Source: Lingula anatina (lineage: Eukaryota > Brachiopoda > Lingulata > Lingulida > Lingulidae). From it: a DNA stretch of 64,000 bases. The notes beneath the pieces were generated by a model. It had not been told where the DNA came from and ran no database searches. It saw nothing but the letters and a program-made list of their open reading frames with translations. Positions within the stretch are counted from its first letter, which is position 1, and each line of letters begins with the position of its first letter. Positions 59,593 to 64,000 of the stretch are shown in pieces. A program made the translations under genes and the position numbers. The stretch covers positions 816,615 to 880,614 of the forward strand of contig NW_019775968.1 of the NCBI RefSeq assembly GCF_001039355.2, in the 5' to 3' direction.

Positions 59593-60626
59593 AAACATAT
59601 ATTACTATTTTGATAAATCTGCAAATAGGGCTGCAGAACTGAAAGAACTTCAGAAAGTATTTGATGGACCTCAACTTAAAATGAAGGAAGTTCATGATAT
59701 AAGGTGGCTTGCCTTTTATGAAGCACTGAATGCTGTATTTCACAGCTGGAAAGCACTAGTGAAGTACTTTCAGGCCAATCAGAAAACCAAACAGTCCCAT
59801 GATTTGCTTTCCAAGATTACGGACTACAGGTTTGTGACATTGTTATACATCATGATGGACATTATTTCACAGTTATCGCAAGTTAGTTTGTTGCTTCAGA
59901 AGTCTGAGCTAGACATAACTGCTATGGGTCCAGCTCTGGACCAAAATAAAGTCAGTGAAAGATGAGAAATCCTACTATCAGAAGCAATTAGAAGAACATT
60001 TAAAAATTACAAAGAGTGGTAGTGTCACTTTCTATGGGGTTGAACTTCTTATTTCAAGGAGCACATTTAAAAAAGCAAAGGATGACACAAGGAAGATAAG
60101 AGATGAATTCATCAGTTCCTTGCAGACCCAAATGTCCAAAAGATTTCCAAAAGACTGAACCAAGGCAGCATCAGCTTTTAGTGTACTGGGGGTCAGAAAC
60201 CTTACATTTCTATCAGCTGAAGAACTTGAATCTCATGGAGATGACAAAATCAAGATTCTGTGTGACCACTTTGGTGTGGAACAGAAGATAGGAGATAAAT
60301 CAAGTCCTGCTATTGTGGATCCAGCCAAAGTGTTGGTAGAATGGGGTCTTGCCAAGACCGTTATTAAGCAGGAAATGTATCCAAGGGACAAACTTTCAAA
60401 TTTATGGCAATTAGTTCATCAGCATCATGCAGAGACATTCCCCAATCTTCTTAAGCTTGCTGTTATCTGTCTAGTAATGCCATACCAAACAGCTGACTGT
60501 GAGAGAGGCTTCAGTGCCCAGAATCATACAAAAACTGTAAGTAAGAATCGCCTGCAACAGGACAGTCTTAATAGGCTCATGCTTATTAAGATTGAGGGTC
60601 CACCAGCAAGGGAGTTCAATTTTTAA
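59593..60626 (+). pseudogene. hAT-derived gene, C-terminal part with dimerisation domain
   Basis: After an acceptor-like gttttcag at 59592 the frame encodes YYYFDKSANRAAELKELQKV and VHDIRWLAFYEALNAVFHSW, typical of ZNF862-like hAT-derived proteins. It ends with the hAT C-terminal dimerisation motif (LVMPYQTADCERGFS...KTVSKNRL). A frameshift at about 59955-59965 and a TGA at 60156-60158 interrupt it. It pairs with the zinc-finger half at 57 kb; the gypsy fragment occupies the space between. The retroelement's frame runs without a stop into this segment at 59558-59593. Confidence 0.75.
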
Positions 60627-61996
60627 GATGCACTGAAGAAATGGAAGGGAAAGAAGGAAAGAAGACTTTTCAGACAATAGACTGATGATTGTGTAGTGCT
60701 TGATGAAACTTTGCAGTCATTATAAGACAATTCTACAAGTATGTGTGCCCATTGGACCAGACTTAATTTAGGAAAACTCAAACCTGTTTGTGAAGCCAAA
60801 CATTCATCATAATTACGTCTAAGTGATCATGTGTTTGACAAACTTTGCTTATCAGCATACAAGTACTAAAATAACTGAGGTGACATTGCACATTAAACCA
60901 TCAAAATGGTTTCTGAATTTTGTGAAATCCCTATCACAGCTTCACCATGCACAAAACAAAAATCAGGATACTGACAGTGGAAGTAAGTTTTCATATTAAA
61001 CTTTATTTAACCATATGTTTATTCAAATGCATATCTTGATTTCTAGCTCTTTCCATTTTGAGAGAAGCTTGGACCTAAATATAATCATTTGAATAATAGA
61101 TGGTTTGATACATGTTCTAAGCCAATTAACTCTTAATAACTCAGAAGCTCGCACTTGGTTTTCAGCTCCTTCCAAACTGGAAGGAGCTGGGAACCATTTG
61201 CAAGCTTATGAGTGATTAAGAATGAATGGCTTAAACATAAACAAAATGACCATTTAACCATACTTTTTAACTTCTCATGCCCCCTTTTTGCAGAGATTAG
61301 GGGGGCATATGCCCCATATTTTGGAAATCCTGGATGCATCACTATAATGCAAAGTGGGTTCCAGGGGTTATCACTGAGAAAACCGGACCAGTGCATATCG
61401 AGTACAGGTAGGAAATGGTACTTGGCATAGGCATGTTGATCAAATACATGATTCAGTGGCACAAAATAAGGAAATGCACTCTCAAAATGTGCCCCAGTCG
61501 GTGAGGGAATATAGTTATTCAGGGGGTCAGACTCATAAATTGTGTTTCCACAGTGTAGTTTTAAGTAGAGATATGTGATTTAAAATGATTATCATAGTCA
61601 GCTGAATTTATATTAAATCTTGTTTGTTTTATGAGAAGTATTTTGTTTTCTTATAGTAATGTTTCAAACGGCCCAAAAAAACGAGGCCCCATTGTATTGG
61701 AGAGAACATAATGTATACTGTATGTGATCGTATGATCATCAATTTGTTTGTGTATATATATATAAATTTGTTGGCAACAGTTGTGATTTGTGGCACCTCA
61801 CATTTCAGCGGGGAGGATGCGGAGATGTACCAGGGATGTACCGGTGTATCTTAGGGACTATATTGTGTGGCACGTTACACTGCGCCCCTGCACATTGATA
61901 TGTACTTTTGATATGACCAATAAAGTCAGTTCCAACAAATGCATTGAATGATGTACACGAGTTATTGCCAGACACTCAGACAACATACATAACGGC
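60627..61996. other. Noncoding stretch
   Basis: No gene recognised. Words from about 61270 to 61400 (GGGGGCATATGCCCC hairpin, CTGGATGCATCACT) have the look of interspersed repeat, but no second copy lies in the window. Confidence 0.4.
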
Positions 61997-62004
61997 AATG
62001 TATT

Positions 62005-62289
62005 GGTTACATGTGGATATGTCCCCGCACCGATACTCCCCCCCCACCGGTATATCCCCGCACCAATACTTCTTCGCACCGATACTCCCCTACAATTACA
62101 GATACACTGAGGGGGAGTATCAGTGTGGGGAAGTATCAGTGCGGGGGATTATCGGTGTGGGGATGTACCGGTGCAGGGATCTATCAGTGTGGGGTCGTAC
62201 ATGTATCGATGCGCATCATATAAAAAAATTACTAAGGGGGATTATCGGTGCGGGGGAGTAACGGTGCGGGGGAGTATCGACATGACCCC
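62005..62289. mobile_element. Inverted 15-bp minisatellite element with 8-bp target duplication
   Basis: The element is flanked by AATGTATT on both sides (61997-62004 and 62290-62297). Its ends GGTTACATGTGGATATGTCC and GGGGTCATGTCGATACTCCC (right end read inverted) are imperfect terminal repeats. The left part holds CCCCGCACCGATACT units. The right part holds the same unit inverted, AGTATCGGTGCGGGG and variants, more than eight times. The 8-bp duplication is the hallmark of hAT transposition, and multiple subterminal short repeats are usual in hAT elements. No coding capacity; non-autonomous. Confidence 0.75.
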
Positions 62290-62353
62290 AATGTATTCTG
62301 AGTTGTCGTCCTGAGGAGACTGAGGAGTCAATAACGGACTATATTATTCATGC

Positions 62354-62535
62354 TGAAAACGTCGCGGCTGCACTGGATAATGCCAGAGAGACTGTAAGTG
62401 ATGCCTTACTAATTGCAATGATTTTGAAAGGACTTCCAATTGAACATAAAGCACTCTCTGAAGTGTTAGCACAGGGAGAGATAGAACTAGACTTCACCCA
62501 ATTTAAAGCACCCGCATACGGTGAGCAATTGGCGC
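62354..62535 (+). pseudogene. Possible retrotransposon gag fragment
   Basis: The frame reads VSDALLIAMILKGLPIEHKA, then QGEIELDFTQFKAPAYGE. This resembles the hinge region of gag polyproteins that precedes the zinc knuckle. It is truncated at both ends, and a 340-bp-unit repeat begins at 62702. The assignment is by general likeness only. Confidence 0.4.
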
Positions 62536-62701
62536 ACGCCACTTTTCTCATCGTCTGCAGGGGTATTTTGATGAGATTTTTGCCTCTTGCGCAGCTGAGC
62601 AAAATATCTTGCATGTTTGATATTTTTGGCCTCTCGAGGCAAATGGCACCGATTGCTCAAGACATGCCAACAATGCGCATGTGCTGGTAGATGGAAACAA
62701 A

Positions 62702-63960
62702 GAACAAGGCAGCAAAGCTGTCAAATGTACAGACAAAAAGCAGACAATAACAATGCACAAAATAGGCTACTGTCAATTCTAATGCAAAAGTACGTTATGC
62801 TTAACTGCAAATTCAACATCAAATTTTAATTATGCTCAACAGGTAATACCAATGTAAGTAAAATGTGTAACAAGCGTAAGGCTTCAGGCCCATGGGAGTT
62901 CAAGTTCACACTTTGAAAATGCCAGAATGAGAAAAATGAAAATTTCACACAAAACTGCTTAAATTCAATAAATAATGATAACCCAATTGAGCTGGCTTTC
63001 TTCTTTGAACTGCATGCCAATCCTAAAAATCATACTTGTAAGTTGAAAATAATAATAAGTAACACAGTTTTCTTTTCATAATGTTTGTAGTAGCAGTGCA
63101 AAAAGATTTTTGTCAATTTTGATGTAACATTACATAATAAATTACAGAAAAATTATCACTAATTTTTGATTATTGACTATAAATAGCATGGACATGTAGA
63201 AAATTTGATTACCATTTGGCTTCATGTCCATGGGAGCTTCGAGTCATGTTGAATATGCCAACATGATAAAAATGAATATTTCACTAAAATGTATAACTTC
63301 CAGAAAAAGAAGCCAATTAGACTGCTTTTCCAACTCAGGCTGCATTTTAGTCCCATGTTTCTTTCCTGCAAGTTTGAGAACAGTAAGTGACATGGTTTTA
63401 CTTAAATAGTCATCATGGGAGCAGTGCCCAAAATAGGGGTTTCTTCAAATTTTGATGCAATATTGCATAATGCTTAACAGCATAATGACCATCAATTTTT
63501 AATTATAAAATATTAGTATCATGGATATTCAGAAAATGTGACTAGCAAAGGTCTTCAGGCCCATGGAACTTCAAAGTCACACCTTGAAAATGCCAAAATG
63601 TAAACAAGACAGCACTATTCTGAAATGGGTTTATTTCCATTTTTAACACTTTTTTAACATAAAATTAACAGTTTACTGCCATTTTTATATGATCAACTAC
63701 GAAAATTGATGAGATGTGAAAAATATCAATAGAACAGTGTCAAATGTCCAATTTCCTCCATTCTGAGTTTCTGAACATAGTGAATGATTGAATCTTACAA
63801 ACTGCAATGATATGAGTTTATTTCCATTTTTGACACCTTATTACACAATACACGATTACAAGTTTACCATCATTTTTAAGTAATCAACTAACAATGTTGT
63901 AAAGATGCAGGAAATGTCAAACAAACACTTTTACGTATCTTATTAATTAAATAATGAGAC
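62702..63960 (+). repeat. 340-bp-unit repeat family, longest intact copy
   Basis: It starts ACAAGGCAGCAAAGCTGTC and contains at least three diverged direct units: about 62750-63100, 63101-63420 and 63421-63750. Each unit has the same order of words: 'GTCAATTTTGATGCAA..TTAAT', then CTTCAGGCCCATGGGA (or GGCTTCATGTCCATGGGA), then 'AAAATGCCAAAATGA', then 'TATAACTTCCAGAAA', then 'TTTTCC..TGAACTGCAT'. No significant open frame. The right end is not defined before the window stops. Confidence 0.8.
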
Positions 63961-64000
63961 TGTTAACATGCCTAATAATTGAATCTGAGGAAATGTGAAA

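Noticed and set aside
61944-62314. Overlapping plus-strand frames with CGVYRCG-like repeats
   Set aside because: They come from the 15-bp minisatellite; its period is a multiple of three, so every frame looks repetitive and open.
1-64000. CRISPR arrays, operons or prokaryotic origin
   Set aside because: Genes are split by many spliceosomal introns and repeats are of eukaryotic types; no regularly spaced identical repeats with unique spacers occur.

Overview
The window is nuclear DNA of an invertebrate animal. The genes are split by GT-AG introns (plus two GC-AG introns), the sequence is AT-rich, and there are microsatellites, foldback elements and retroelement fragments. Protein families and gene order fit a bilaterian invertebrate, perhaps a lophotrochozoan such as a mollusc, but I cannot name a species. 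Two runs of N (20284-20475, 46856-47094), two single Ns and several suspicious poly-A stretches show a draft assembly.

The left two thirds (1-42.4 kb) is gene-dense. In order: the 5' part of a voltage-gated proton channel (HVCN1, minus; its S3-S4 half lies beyond the left edge); a complete 30-exon class I myosin of the MYO1C/MYO1H type (minus, 1,054 aa); a complete ACAD10-type fusion of HAD domain, APH-like kinase and acyl-CoA dehydrogenase (minus, about 1,046 aa); a divergent, complete 12-exon DPH1 (plus, 455 aa); and two tandem TMEM97 paralogues (minus, 185 and 182 aa). I traced every exon junction by hand, and the reading phases agree at all of them.

The most notable gene-level result is in ACAD10. 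Two separate exons each exist as a same-length tandem pair: a 166-bp internal exon encoding the HAD-kinase linker, and the 153-bp terminal exon encoding the dehydrogenase C-terminus. The phases allow only one copy of each per intact reading frame, so the locus could make up to four isoforms.

The right third (42.4-64 kb) is repeat-rich. It holds copies of a long repeat built from diverged units of about 340 bp, a MITE family with a filled/empty-site pair inside the window, a Ty3/gypsy gag fragment, a deleted gypsy element lying between the two halves of a broken hAT-derived zinc-finger gene, a satellite array with a 'CAAGATGGC' core that flips orientation, and a 285-bp inverted minisatellite element flanked by 8-bp direct repeats. 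I recognise no intact host gene there.

The order HVCN1 - MYO1C/H - ACAD10 - DPH1 - TMEM97 combines genes that in human lie on 12q24 (HVCN1, MYO1H, ACAD10) and chromosome 17 (MYO1C, DPH1, TMEM97). This looks like an ancestral linkage group. The genes are otherwise functionally unrelated.
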